Source: Hymenobacter psoromatis
GTDB taxonomy: Bacteria; Bacteroidota; Bacteroidia; Cytophagales; Hymenobacteraceae
DNA: 64,000 nucleotides
Direction of reading: 5' to 3'
Assembly (NCBI GenBank): GCA_001596155.1
Contig: CP014769.1
Location: 1 to 64,000 of the forward strand
The notes below the pieces were generated by a model. That model did no database searches, was not told where the DNA came from, and saw only the letters and a program-made list of their open reading frames with translations. The translations under genes and the position numbers were made by a program. How positions within the stretch are numbered: the first letter of the stretch is position 1; the number at the start of each line of letters is the position of its first letter. Positions 9,492 through 18,100 of this stretch are shown here, in pieces.

Positions 9492-10250
9492 ATGCCCGCC
9501 AGCGCCTTCTTCACCGAACTCCGGTCCATGACAAGCTTTGCCGGCCGGTTCTTCCGCGAGGGGTTCCGGCCGCGCTACGAGTGGCTGGAATTGGCAAATC
9601 AGTGCTACGTCATTGGGTATCAGTCGCTGCCGCTGGTGGGTATTACCAGCTTCATCATGGGGCTGGTGCTCACGCTGCGGCTGCGGCCCACGATGGTGCA
9701 GTTCGGGGCTACCTCGTGGATTCCGGTCATGGTTGGGCTCACTATTATTCAGGAGTTAGGCCCCATTATCACGGGGCTGATGGTGGCTGGCAAGGTCGGC
9801 TCCAGCATTGGGGCCGAGCTGGGCTCGATGCGCGTAAGCGAGCAGATTGACGCGATGGAAGTCTCCGGCACTAACCCGTTTAAGTATCTGGTGGTCACCC
9901 GTATGCTGGCCGCCACGCTCATGGTGCCCATCCTCACGCTGCTGGCCGATGCCATTGGCCTGCTTGCCTGCTACCTGGGCATCAATCTACAGGGAGTGAC
10001 CTCGGTGGCGCTGTTTGCTAACCACATTCTGGGCAGCCTCACCTTCGGCGAGGTACTGCCGGCGGTGGTCAAAACCTTCTTCTTCGGCTTCGCTATTGGC
10101 CTGATTGGCTGCTACAAGGGCTACAATGCCACCAAGGGCACTCAGGGCGTGGGCGTGGCCGCCAACTCGGCCGTGGTGCTGTCATCGCTCCTGATTTTTT
10201 TGCTCGACCTAGTGGCGGTTGGGGTGAGCAGCGCGTTCGGTCTTATTTAA
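9492..10250 (+). CDS. mlaE: MlaE-type ABC transporter permease
   Basis: 252 residues from ATG 9492 (MPASAFFTELRS). It has five to six membrane spans and the conserved MlaE block IIQELGPIITGLMVAGKVGSS followed by AELGSMRVSEQIDAMEVSG. MlaE proteins pair with an MlaF ATPase and an MCE protein to move phospholipids between the inner and outer membranes. The ATPase gene begins 9 nt downstream, so the genes form one operon. Confidence 0.95.
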   Translation: MPASAFFTELRSMTSFAGRFFREGFRPRYEWLELANQCYVIGYQSLPLVGITSFIMGLVLTLRLRPTMVQFGATSWIPVMVGLTIIQELGPIITGLMVAGKVGSSIGAELGSMRVSEQIDAMEVSGTNPFKYLVVTRMLAATLMVPILTLLADAIGLLACYLGINLQGVTSVALFANHILGSLTFGEVLPAVVKTFFFGFAIGLIGCYKGYNATKGTQGVGVAANSAVVLSSLLIFLLDLVAVGVSSAFGLI

Positions 10251-10259
10251 TTGCCGCCC

Positions 10260-11045
10260 ATGTCGCCCGCCATTTCTCCCGCCCCGGCCGCCGCGCTCCC
10301 TACCCCCGCCCCGGCGGCCGAGGTGGTGCTGACAGTGGACAACATCCGCAAATCGTTTGGCGACAACCACGTGCTAAAAGGCTTTTCGCTGACGCTGCAC
10401 CGGGGCGAAAATGTGGTGGTGCTGGGCAAGTCGGGCTCGGGCAAGTCGGTGCTCATCAAGTGCATCATCGGCCTGCTCACGCCCGACGCGGGCACCATCA
10501 CGGTGCTGGGCCAGCCCGTGGCTACCCTCGGCCATGCGGCCCTCGACCAGTTGCGGGCCAAGGTGGGCTTCCTCTTCCAAAGCAACGCGCTCTACGACTC
10601 GATGACGGTGCGCGAAAACCTGCTGTTTCCGCTGCGCCGCCACTGGCTGGCCGACCATCAGGGCCAGGAAGATAAACTGGTAATCCAGGCCCTCGACGAC
10701 GTGGGCCTGCCCCAGACCATCGACCAGCTACCCGCCGAGCTGTCGGGCGGCCAGCAAAAGCGCATCGCACTGGCCCGCACGCTCATCCTACCCCCCGAAA
10801 TTATTCTCTACGACGAGCCCACTACCGGCCTCGACCCCGTGACGGCCCGCGAAATCGACCAGCTCATCCGCCACGTGCAGCAGAAATACCACGCCTCGTC
10901 CCTCATTATCTCGCACGATATAAACTGCGTGCGCCTCACCTCCGACCGCGTTATTCTGCTTTCGGAAGGCCGCAACTACGCCGAAGGCACCTACGCCCAG
11001 CTACTGGCCAGCACCGACCCCACCGTCCACGCCTTTTTCGACTGA
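10260..11045 (+). CDS. mlaF: MlaF-type ABC transporter ATPase
   Basis: 261 residues from ATG 10260; a TTG nine bases upstream abuts the mlaE stop and is possible. Walker A is GKSGSGKS, the Q-loop FLFQSNALYDSMTV, signature LSGGQQKRIALARTL, Walker B ILYDEPTTGLDP, and the switch His is in LIISHD. The N-terminal 20 residues are Pro/Ala-rich. It energises the MlaE permease. Regulatory C-terminal extension typical of MlaF is short. Confidence 0.95.
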   Translation: MSPAISPAPAAALPTPAPAAEVVLTVDNIRKSFGDNHVLKGFSLTLHRGENVVVLGKSGSGKSVLIKCIIGLLTPDAGTITVLGQPVATLGHAALDQLRAKVGFLFQSNALYDSMTVRENLLFPLRRHWLADHQGQEDKLVIQALDDVGLPQTIDQLPAELSGGQQKRIALARTLILPPEIILYDEPTTGLDPVTAREIDQLIRHVQQKYHASSLIISHDINCVRLTSDRVILLSEGRNYAEGTYAQLLASTDPTVHAFFD

Positions 11046-11108
11046 GCCGGCTTTGAGCTGACTCATCGCAAGCCGTGGGCTCAATTCCTAACTTCTAATT
11101 AAAACAAG

Positions 11109-12080
11109 ATGCCTACTGCCAGCCACCCTATCCGCCTCGCCCTGTTTGTGCTGGCCGGCCTGGCTTGCCTGGCTGCGACGCTCGTGCTGCTGGGGCAACG
11201 GCAAAACCTGTTCGGCTCCACACTGGCGGTAAAAGCCGATTTTCGCAACGTCTCGGGCCTGCTCACCGGCAACAACGTGCGTCTGGCCGGCATTACCGTG
11301 GGCACGGTGAAAGAGATTGATATCTTGAATGACAGCACAGTGCGCGTAGTGATGCGCCTCAACCGCGACGTGCTGCGCTACCTGCACCAAAATGCCGTAG
11401 CTTCCGTGGGCACCGACGGCCTGGTAGGCAACACCATTGTGAACCTGACCGCCGTGCCCAAGCCTGCCCCGCTCATCGCCGAAGGCGATTTGCTACGCAC
11501 GGCTACCACGCCGGCCATCGACGAGATGCTGAAAACGCTCAGCGTATCGAACAAAAATCTGGTGGGCATCACCGAGGATTTGCACCAGATTACGGGCAAG
11601 CTCAACGGTAGCCGGGCGCTCTGGCAACTGCTCGGCGACCAAAAGGTGGCCGCCAACGTGCGCCAGAGCCTGCGCCACGTGGCCCGCGCCACGGCTACCC
11701 TCCAGGCCTCGGCCAGTGATATTAGTCACCTCACGCGCGGCATCCGCCAGGGCCGGGGCCCGGCCGGCTACTTATTGACTGACAAGGAGTTTGCGGGCCA
11801 GATGCGCCACGCCACCCGCCAGCTAGCCCGCAGCTCCGATTCCCTTGCCGGTACCGTGGAGAGCTTGCAGCGGCAGGTACAAACCGGCAAAGGCCCGCTG
11901 CCCACGCTGCTTACCGACACGGCCATGAGCGGGCAGCTGCGCCAGACCCTCGGCAACGTGGAGCAGGGCACGGCCGGCTTTAATCAGAATATGGAAGCCC
12001 TGAAGCACAACTTCCTGTTACGCGGCTACTTTCGCCGGCAGGCCAAAAAGAAGGCCAAGGCGAAGGCCGCCGGCCAGTAA
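11109..12080 (+). CDS. mlaD: MCE-domain lipid-binding protein (MlaD-type)
   Basis: 323 residues. One N-terminal membrane helix (about 8-28, LALFVLAGLACLAATLVLL) then an MCE domain (about 38-115: VKADFRNVSGLLTGNNVRLAGITVGTVKEI, ending GLVGNTIVNL). The rest is an alpha-helical/coiled region with repeated L-x-x-L-A-R-S-S-D-S-L type heptads and a Lys/Ala-rich tail (RRQAKKKAKAKAAGQ). It is longer than E. coli MlaD (about 183 residues). It would be the periplasmic substrate-binding ring of the Mla-type transporter encoded just upstream. Confidence 0.93.
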   Translation: MPTASHPIRLALFVLAGLACLAATLVLLGQRQNLFGSTLAVKADFRNVSGLLTGNNVRLAGITVGTVKEIDILNDSTVRVVMRLNRDVLRYLHQNAVASVGTDGLVGNTIVNLTAVPKPAPLIAEGDLLRTATTPAIDEMLKTLSVSNKNLVGITEDLHQITGKLNGSRALWQLLGDQKVAANVRQSLRHVARATATLQASASDISHLTRGIRQGRGPAGYLLTDKEFAGQMRHATRQLARSSDSLAGTVESLQRQVQTGKGPLPTLLTDTAMSGQLRQTLGNVEQGTAGFNQNMEALKHNFLLRGYFRRQAKKKAKAKAAGQ

Positions 12081-12156
12081 TCAACTTGGCGCTTGTGCTT
12101 GCTCGACTTGGCTTGCAAGCGGCTCACTAGCCTGTGGCCCTTGTCTTCCACACAGG

Positions 12157-12465
12157 TTAGGTCGTCGTCGGTAGGCTATTTGTATTCCTGTTGCGATTTG
12201 CCTTTGAGCAGGTTCCAGTCGCCGGGCAGGCGGTAGTCCACGCATAGGTTACGAAATTTGCGGCGGCGGGTGTAATGCCTTTCTCAGCATATAGCAGCAC
12301 GCCGGCGAGCGCTCCTCCGCTGTCTTTGGCGAAGGCGGTGAGCAATGCTTTGCCAGTCTTATTTTTTAGGCAAGCTTGCGTTATGAGGCTCCGAATCTGC
12401 GCCTCTGACCACGCAGGAGAAACGACCATCTCACCCGTACAACGCCCATACACTACAAACTTCAT
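12157..12465 (-). CDS. Hypothetical protein
   Basis: 102-residue frame starting MKFVVYGRCTGEMVVSP. I recognise no family. The middle (AWSEAQIRSLITQACLKNKTGKALLTAFAKDSGG) looks like a plausible folded segment, but the C-terminal SKANRNRNTNSLPTTT is low-complexity. It lies at the boundary between the Mla operon and the recombinase and has lower G+C than the genes to the left, so it may belong to the inserted element. Confidence 0.4.
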   Translation of the reverse strand: MKFVVYGRCTGEMVVSPAWSEAQIRSLITQACLKNKTGKALLTAFAKDSGGALAGVLLYAEKGITPAAANFVTYAWTTACPATGTCSKANRNRNTNSLPTTT

Positions 12466-12835
12466 AAACGCAAGGTGGACAACCAGCCGGCCAAGGCTGG
12501 CCAGCAGCCGGGAATAAGGGTTCCGCTTCCTGCTGAAAGAAGACTAAAGCGGGCTCAATAATAACGAATCGGCCGAATCTTTACTCAACCATCTATTGCC
12601 TTCCAACAGCAGAATCTTATCCCAGACGAATCTATTCTGAGGTCACATTCCAGGAGGGCGGCGCAGGGCGATTTACTGGATTTAGGTTTGCAATTTGCAA
12701 ATTGAAAATTACCGCCTCAAACGCAGGTCTGGCGACCCTGATTTTGCCCCTCACCAATTACTGACACTAACCGCCGGTAAGTACGGCTCATCGCACCCAA
12801 ACTGCGGCTGAAGTGAGTGATTTTGTTTCTCTTCA

Positions 12836-12870
12836 ATAGGTAGCGATAAGTAAGGCTTATCACTACCTAT
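12836..12870. repeat. 15-bp inverted repeat just upstream of the recombinase
   Basis: ATAGGTAGCGATAAG (12836-12850) faces CTTATCACTACCTAT (12856-12870): 14 of 15 positions pair, loop of 5 (TAAGG). It lies 58 nt before the recombinase start. Two such arms around a short spacer are the usual shape of a tyrosine-recombinase core site, but it could also be an operator for the recombinase gene. Confidence 0.65.
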
Positions 12871-12927
12871 CTGCTACCTTGCAGCCGCAACTAAAAACTG
12901 CGGTTCACTCCGTATTATATAGGTCAC

Positions 12928-13887
12928 ATGGAAACCGATACCGCGCTACTCGCAAATCCCGTGGGTCACGGCCTGGCGCACCACACCGGCGCGGCCGCCC
13001 GCTACGTCGAAGCCGGGCTCAATGGCGCGCCGAATACGACCCGCGCTTACACCGCTCACTTGAAACGATTCGGCGGCTGGTGCGCGGCGCACGGGCACCA
13101 GCCGCTGCCGGCCTCGGTGGACGCGCTGGTGGGTTTCTGCACCCACCTGGCCGAAGCCGGTAAAAAGGTCGGTACGCTGCAACAGCACTGCGCGGCCATC
13201 AGCAAGGCCCACGCCGTGCGCGGCGTGGACTCGCCGACCGATGACAAACAGTTCAAGATTTTTATGGATGGGGTCCGCCGGGTCCACGGCGTGCGCCAGA
13301 AACAGGCCCCCGCATTTTCGCTCGCGCAGTTCAAACAGCTGGTCCGGGGCCTGGATACAACGACCGTGGCCGGGCTGCGCGACCGGGCCATTCTGCTGCT
13401 CGGCTTTACCGGGGCATTTCGCCGCTCCGAACTCACGGCGCTCAACGTGCAGGATTTGCGCTTCACCGAGGACTGCCTCGTGGTGTCGCTCGGCCGAAGC
13501 AAAACCAACCAGCTAGGCGACTACGAAGAGAAGGCCATCTTCTACTCGCCCGAGTCGGCCGTGTGCCCCATTCGCTCCCTGAAAGCCTGGCTGGCGCAGT
13601 TAGAGCGCAGCGAAGGACCGGTATTCGTGATGCTGCGCAAAGGCAATCGCCTGACCACCAATCGCCTCTCCGACCAGACTATTAATACGCTGGTGCAGCG
13701 CTACCTAGGGGCGGGCTATACTGCGCACTCCCTGCGCGCTTCGTTCGTCACCGTGGCCAAGCTCAACGGGGCCGACGACAGCAAAATCATGAACCAGACC
13801 AAGCACAAGACCAGCGCCATGATTCGCCGTTACACCCGCCTCGATAATGTGCAGCAGCACAATGCCGCCAAGGAGTTGGGCTTGTGA
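12928..13887 (+). CDS. Tyrosine recombinase / phage-type integrase
   Basis: 319 residues. The N-terminal half is a SAM-like core-binding domain (NTTRAYTAHLKRFGGWCAAHG). The C-terminal catalytic domain shows Arg165 (GAFRRSEL), the His-x-x-Arg box at 267-270 (AHSLRASF), a further basic His/Lys (NQTKHKTSAM) and Tyr302 (RRYTRLD). All active-site residues expected of an active Int/Xer-type enzyme appear present. It probably mobilises or resolves the element that carries the adjacent mob genes. Confidence 0.93.
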   Translation: METDTALLANPVGHGLAHHTGAAARYVEAGLNGAPNTTRAYTAHLKRFGGWCAAHGHQPLPASVDALVGFCTHLAEAGKKVGTLQQHCAAISKAHAVRGVDSPTDDKQFKIFMDGVRRVHGVRQKQAPAFSLAQFKQLVRGLDTTTVAGLRDRAILLLGFTGAFRRSELTALNVQDLRFTEDCLVVSLGRSKTNQLGDYEEKAIFYSPESAVCPIRSLKAWLAQLERSEGPVFVMLRKGNRLTTNRLSDQTINTLVQRYLGAGYTAHSLRASFVTVAKLNGADDSKIMNQTKHKTSAMIRRYTRLDNVQQHNAAKELGL

Positions 13888-14008
13888 GATTGACTGGCTT
13901 ATCGTGGATGGCAGTCTCTCAACAATACCTTCTAGCTTCACTGACAATTGTGTGCAGCGTTTTAGCTCAATCAGCGTCGTCTCTAACTGCTGCCCACTGG
14001 CAAGTTCA

Positions 14009-14170
14009 TCATTTCTTGCCAGGCGAATACAGCGGCAACTTGGGGGCGAGTTTGGGATATTTCTTGCGGTATTGATGCACCAAATTTCGGTAAAAAGCCA
14101 ACTCTTTTCGCTGGGTATACTCTACCCGTTGCAGACTGTCATTTTGCTTTTTTATTTTAAAATTATACTC
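14009..14170 (-). pseudogene. Out-of-frame C-terminal tail of the mob-accessory gene
   Basis: In the frame one base off the gene at 14152-14745, the minus strand stays open for about 53 codons after a TAA at 14171 and ends at TGA 14009-14011. It encodes a convincingly protein-like stretch (KKQNDSLQRVEYTQRKEL, then AFYRNLVHQYRKKYPKL). There is no ATG. The junction is an A/T homopolymer region (around 14150-14165). Most likely it is the original C-terminus, cut off by a one-base indel. Confidence 0.55.
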
Positions 14171-14745
14171 TTAAGAGTACCGTATGCTTCAACCAGAGCA
14201 TTATAAGTAGCCACTGGCTCTTTTGAAAAAGCCCCGCCTAGTGCTAATATCACCATCCCCAACGCCAGCGGCCCAAGTGCTATCATTGCCAGGTCTCGAA
14301 AGCCCCGCACAAAATCCACTGACACCTTACTCGGGATTCTATCTGTCGCTGCTCGCAGACTTGCCTCCCGCGTTTCCAGGGCTTGTAGCCGCGCAGCGAG
14401 CGTCGCGTCTATGGTAGCCAGGTGCTGGGTCAAGCCTCGCAACAGTCGCTCATTCGTGGCCTCAATAGCCGCCACCTGCCGGTTGATGACCGGTGAGAGC
14501 AACTTAGCTATCTCCTCGGTCTTTAGCTCGACCTTCATCGGAAGTTGCTTGGGCAGCTGCGCCACCAGCTCCGGCATCAGCTGCTGCGCTAGCCTTATCG
14601 GGTCCAAGACCGGAACTGCTTGCGCCTTTATTACTTTACTATATTCTGCTAATTCTGCTCTGGTAATAGGCTCTTCCCGCTTTAAAAAAGCTTCCAGTTG
14701 GACCTGGACATCTTTCATCAATTTGTAAATATCGTCGGCACTCAT
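14152..14745 (-). CDS. Mobilization-accessory protein, one membrane span
   Basis: 197 residues. The N-terminal two-thirds is helical (MSADDIYKLMKDVQVQLEAFLKREEPITRAEL, coiled-coil regions around NRQVAAIEATNERLLRGL and ETREASLRAATDRI). Near residues 160-178 is one hydrophobic helix (LAMIALGPLALGMVILALGG). It lies 46 nt after the relaxase on the same strand, the position of membrane-linked accessory genes in Bacteroidetes mobilization operons. It seems truncated: the next 50 codons continue in another frame. Exact role unknown. Confidence 0.65.
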   Translation of the reverse strand: MSADDIYKLMKDVQVQLEAFLKREEPITRAELAEYSKVIKAQAVPVLDPIRLAQQLMPELVAQLPKQLPMKVELKTEEIAKLLSPVINRQVAAIEATNERLLRGLTQHLATIDATLAARLQALETREASLRAATDRIPSKVSVDFVRGFRDLAMIALGPLALGMVILALGGAFSKEPVATYNALVEAYGTLKSIILK

Positions 14746-14791
14746 ACGATAGGTGAAATAGGTTGCGACGACTGGTCCGTAAGGCTGCTCC

Positions 14792-15826
14792 TCACAGCTC
14801 CATCTCGTCAGATTTGCTCACTGCTGGCAAGGGGCGTGCCACCTGAACGGCTCGCTCAGTTGGCTCCTTAAGCGGTTTCGGGGTCTTAGCAGTTCGTTGC
14901 GCAGCGGCCCGCTCACCTTCTTTGAGCAGCGCATTCAGCCGCCCCGTTTCAAAGAGATTATTAAAGTCCGTCATCCCCGTTATCACCTGCTGCTTGGCCT
15001 GCACCTGCCGCTCCAGCTGGACTTGCGCAAAGCCTTCCAGCAGCTTGGGCGCTGTGAACTGCTGCCCTACCTCTCCCCCTTTGAACCGGTGGCCGTCGTA
15101 TTCGTAGCGAACCCCATACCTTGTTGACCCATCCTTGTGCTGGTGTTTACTGACTACTTGCTGGATGTGACGGGGGGCGAGCTTATCCGCCAGCTCCCCG
15201 AAATCTCCACTGGCCACTACCGCTGGTTCCAGTGCGCTAGCTACGGTATGACGCGCCCGTTGCCAAGCCGCCAGGCGCACTTTCCGGGGGGTATCGGCGG
15301 CTTTTTGCCGGTTCGTGGGACCCTCGCGCTGCGCTTGCTTACGGCCCTGCTCTTCCGCCGTAGCCAGGCCCAGCTGCTGCTCTACCCGCTGGCACGCCCG
15401 CCGGCTGTACTCTCCAATAAACGCATCCGAAATAACTTTACCGTGGTCGTCTACGCGATTCAATACCAAGTGCGCGTGCGGGTGGTCTTTATCGAAGTGC
15501 TGCACCAGCGTCCACTGGGTCTTTAAAGGGCCAATCTCCTTTGCCAACTCTTGCCGGTATACCCGGCTGGCTGTTTCCAGTAGCATACTTACTTCTCCTG
15601 GACTCAGCCCTTCAGCGTCTTCGGGCCGCAGTGAAAGCGCAATGTGGAATACTGCTTTACCCAGGGTTGGCCGCAACTGCTGCTGAAAGGTGAAGTCCTC
15701 GGCCATGTGCTGGGCGCTGTCTGTGCGCACCCCCTCAGCCGCCAGCACTTCCGCATCCTTACTTTCCTGACACAAATAAAAGCAGACTGCCCGGAAGCTG
15801 TCACCAATAATGATTTTGGCAATCAT
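14792..15826 (-). CDS. mobB: MobB-type relaxase (mobilization nuclease)
   Basis: 344 residues. N-terminus MIAKIIIGDSFRAVCFYLCQ fits the Bacteroidetes MobB/BmgA-like relaxases. The metal-binding three-His motif is in QHFDKDHPHAHLVLNRVD (about 108-126), the classical relaxase motif III. The second half is basic and helical. It nicks one strand at oriT and pilots it during conjugal transfer with helper machinery. Its start overlaps the upstream small gene by 4 nt (ATGA). Confidence 0.9.
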   Translation of the reverse strand: MIAKIIIGDSFRAVCFYLCQESKDAEVLAAEGVRTDSAQHMAEDFTFQQQLRPTLGKAVFHIALSLRPEDAEGLSPGEVSMLLETASRVYRQELAKEIGPLKTQWTLVQHFDKDHPHAHLVLNRVDDHGKVISDAFIGEYSRRACQRVEQQLGLATAEEQGRKQAQREGPTNRQKAADTPRKVRLAAWQRARHTVASALEPAVVASGDFGELADKLAPRHIQQVVSKHQHKDGSTRYGVRYEYDGHRFKGGEVGQQFTAPKLLEGFAQVQLERQVQAKQQVITGMTDFNNLFETGRLNALLKEGERAAAQRTAKTPKPLKEPTERAVQVARPLPAVSKSDEMEL

Positions 15827-16194
15827 TGCGTGTCTCCTTCGTTTAAAACACTTATAAACCGCTGTATTTGGCCTAAGGTAACCTGCGCCTGGCCCTGGAT
15901 AGCTGGCCCGAATTCGTCGGTGCTCACTAGTTCCTCCAGGTTTCTTACTAGCTTTATTAGTTGCCGATACAAGGCCACAGTTAAGACTCCGCGCTTGACC
16001 AGGGGAGTTAGGGGCAAGCCTCGCCAGGCCCGCCGCAATAACTCGGACCGGCTGCGGCCAGTCTGCATTACCTGCTCCAGCAGACGGTCCATATCCGCTG
16101 GCGGCAGCGTAATCGAGAGTGATTTGTAATGAACAGCCTTGGGGCGTGGCCCCGGCTTGCGCTTTTTTTTCTCGGGTTTGGCGGCGTCAGACAT
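15823..16194 (-). CDS. MobA/MobC-type accessory DNA-binding protein
   Basis: 123 residues, very basic N-terminus (PEKKKRKPGPRPK) then a ribbon-helix-helix-like segment (YKSLSITLPPADMDRLLEQVMQTGRSRSELLRRAW) and a helical tail. Such proteins bind oriT and recruit the relaxase. It is the first gene of the mob operon, so oriT should lie just upstream (16195 onward). Confidence 0.8.
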   Translation of the reverse strand: MSDAAKPEKKKRKPGPRPKAVHYKSLSITLPPADMDRLLEQVMQTGRSRSELLRRAWRGLPLTPLVKRGVLTVALYRQLIKLVRNLEELVSTDEFGPAIQGQAQVTLGQIQRFISVLNEGDTQ

Positions 16195-17209
16195 ACAAGT
16201 GACTGGGGGGGTTGATGGGGATGAAGGGTAGCGAAACTGAATAATGGGTCCTCGTATTAATTCGACACGGCCGCAACACTTCTTGCTATTAAGATTCTAG
16301 GCCAAGTTCCGAATAAATCAGCTTAGTACCAAACGGTGATTTATCCTATTCTTGTTATCGCGGGGAAAATACTGATTAGTCACTATAATGTCTCGTCATT
16401 ATCCTAATTCAACCAGTTACCGGACTCTCGCTCTGCCTCTTTTCATTACCTTCTGCGAACTGTTCTCCCTCTGAAGACTTGAAAAAACAACTGCCAAGCC
16501 ATTAGCAACCTCATTCTATTCTACCCAGGTTAATTTACTAGCTGTTAGGACAACAATCTACTATAGCCCGTAAAACATTATTTGGAGAAGAGTGAGTTAC
16601 CGCTATTCATGGCTTAAGACGGTACATCAAACTAAGTAATACATCCAAAAACGACCCACATATCTAGCATAGATTTGTAAAAATCAGAAATTGCAGTACA
16701 CTCACCCTAGTGCGGTACTAGCTGAATGAGATAGGTTGCAAAATTACAGTAGTCAGGATATTATCCTTACTGATAGTTAGCGGATATGAGTTTATTATCA
16801 ACTACTTATCTTAGGCTTAATCTGAAAACGCAGCTATCAGGCACTTTCTAGAAACGGCAACACTAATAAATTCATTACTTTTCTTAAATTTCGTAGTTAC
16901 GGTAATTCCAAAAAAGATACTTTTATATTTTTGGGAATGTGTCACATACGATAAGAACTAATTCTATTCCGCTAAGTGCTAGTGCTACTCTGGTTGACAT
17001 TTGCAAAAACTTATTTTTTCCTAAACTACTCAACGGGTGAGAAGCTCATAAGCCTCAGTTGTCATAAAACTAGAAGGTTAATTTAGTTCCTTATCAAGGC
17101 GAGGAGTTTGGTTACTTTCCCTTCTGCTATTATCTTGCCTCATACCGAGGGTTTGCTACGAGCACCAAGCGGGCTTTCCCTATTTTTTCACATAATTTCT
17201 TTATTTCGT
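16195..17209. other. About 1 kb AT-rich non-coding region with candidate oriT
   Basis: G+C is visibly far lower than in flanking DNA and no convincing gene is present. Immediately upstream of the mob operon is an exact inverted repeat ATAAATCA (16313-16320) / TGATTTAT (16337-16344), a plausible oriT stem. There is a G-run at 16205-16211. I see no regular iterons, so a replication origin cannot be claimed. Confidence 0.45.
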
Positions 17210-17515
17210 ATGAATGACCAACCAGAATCTCTCGTTCCTGCTTCGACCTCCACCCCTGCTACTGGTAAGAACAGTAAAGTGGGTAAAACTAAAAGTTCGA
17301 CTAAAATTGAATACGGCACTATGCGGTTTCGCCTTCCCAAAGGTCTGGAGCGAGCCGTTCGTTATGCGAGCTTTGAGTTGGAAGAGAATCCGAAAGCACT
17401 CTACAAAACGCCTCAAGCCATTCTTGAAGAGGGTGCCCGACGCTATTTGGACTTTCTGAGCAAACACATCAATTTCCCTCCCGGTATGCTAACGCATAAA
17501 TCAACTCCGGAATAA
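17210..17515 (+). CDS. Small basic hypothetical protein, plasmid-like
   Basis: Start chosen at ATG 17210 (MNDQPES); earlier codons look non-coding. 101 residues: a Ser/Thr/Lys-rich N-terminus (TPATGKNSKVGKTKSSTK) and a compact C-terminal part (MRFRLPKGLERAVRYASFELEENPK... QAILEEGARRYLDFLSKH) that resembles a small helical DNA-binding or ribbon-helix-helix-type fold. It borders the AT-rich region and has low G+C like the mobile element. No family recognised. Confidence 0.55.
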   Translation: MNDQPESLVPASTSTPATGKNSKVGKTKSSTKIEYGTMRFRLPKGLERAVRYASFELEENPKALYKTPQAILEEGARRYLDFLSKHINFPPGMLTHKSTPE

Positions 17516-17580
17516 GCTCGCTTCAATACTTTCTGCTGAACGCAGACCGCTCAACTCCCAACTGTGCGAACCTGACCTCA

Positions 17581-17641
17581 CCTAGCAAGTCTTTGCTTTT
17601 TACGCCTGGCAACCCAGGTTAAAAAGCAAAGACTTGCTAGG
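17581..17641. repeat. Strong hairpin, 21-bp outer stem
   Basis: CCTAGCAAGTCTTTGCTTTT (17581-17600) pairs exactly with the reverse complement at 17621-17641, and an inner CCTGG/CCAGG extends the stem. It lies 66 nt after the small gene at 17210-17515. It may be the gene's terminator or a boundary of the mobilizable element. Confidence 0.7.
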
Positions 17642-18049
17642 TTGAAGTGACTCATCCCGAAGACTGTTACCTGTTAGGAGCGATTTTTCCAGAAATGCGC
17701 CGTTTTGTTTGTAGCGATTGGCAATGACACGTAACTGAACTACCTCTACTCGCCCAGCCCAACCCTAACAGGGGAAACTGAGCCTGATAAGCGGACATTA
17801 TTTTAGGTGCGTTCTCTCATAGTCACCCGGGAATATTTCGGTGCAATTGTCCCATCTACCCTGGGTTCTGGAATTCAATTGCTCATCGGTTTGGACACTG
17901 GTTAGCGTTTGGAAAGCCGCACTCATATGCTGTATAAGAGCCCAGCTACAGGCGGGTAGTGACTAACTCAATCACCTGCAACACGACAAAAGCGGGACTT
18001 CCCGAGATGCGTCGCGGGCCAGAGTCCCCGGCTACAGTCTAGGTAATTT
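17642..18049. other. Non-coding stretch before the IS3 element
   Basis: I see no gene, RNA or repeat that I can support between the hairpin and the left end of the IS3 copy. Confidence 0.4.
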
Positions 18050-18100
18050 TGAGGTGGTCGGGTAATTCTGGACAGAATAGGGTCTTATCTTTCCTTCGTC

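Noticed and set aside
12691..12704. 14-bp perfect palindrome CAATTTGCAAATTG
   Set aside because: Short AT-rich palindrome with no repeated copy; could be chance.
13847..14206. Plus-strand 119-residue frame after the recombinase
   Set aside because: Composition is not protein-like and the minus strand in the same place carries the open mob tail.
16195..17209. Replication origin of a plasmid
   Set aside because: AT-rich but no iterons, DnaA boxes or replication gene could be seen, so only a candidate oriT is noted.
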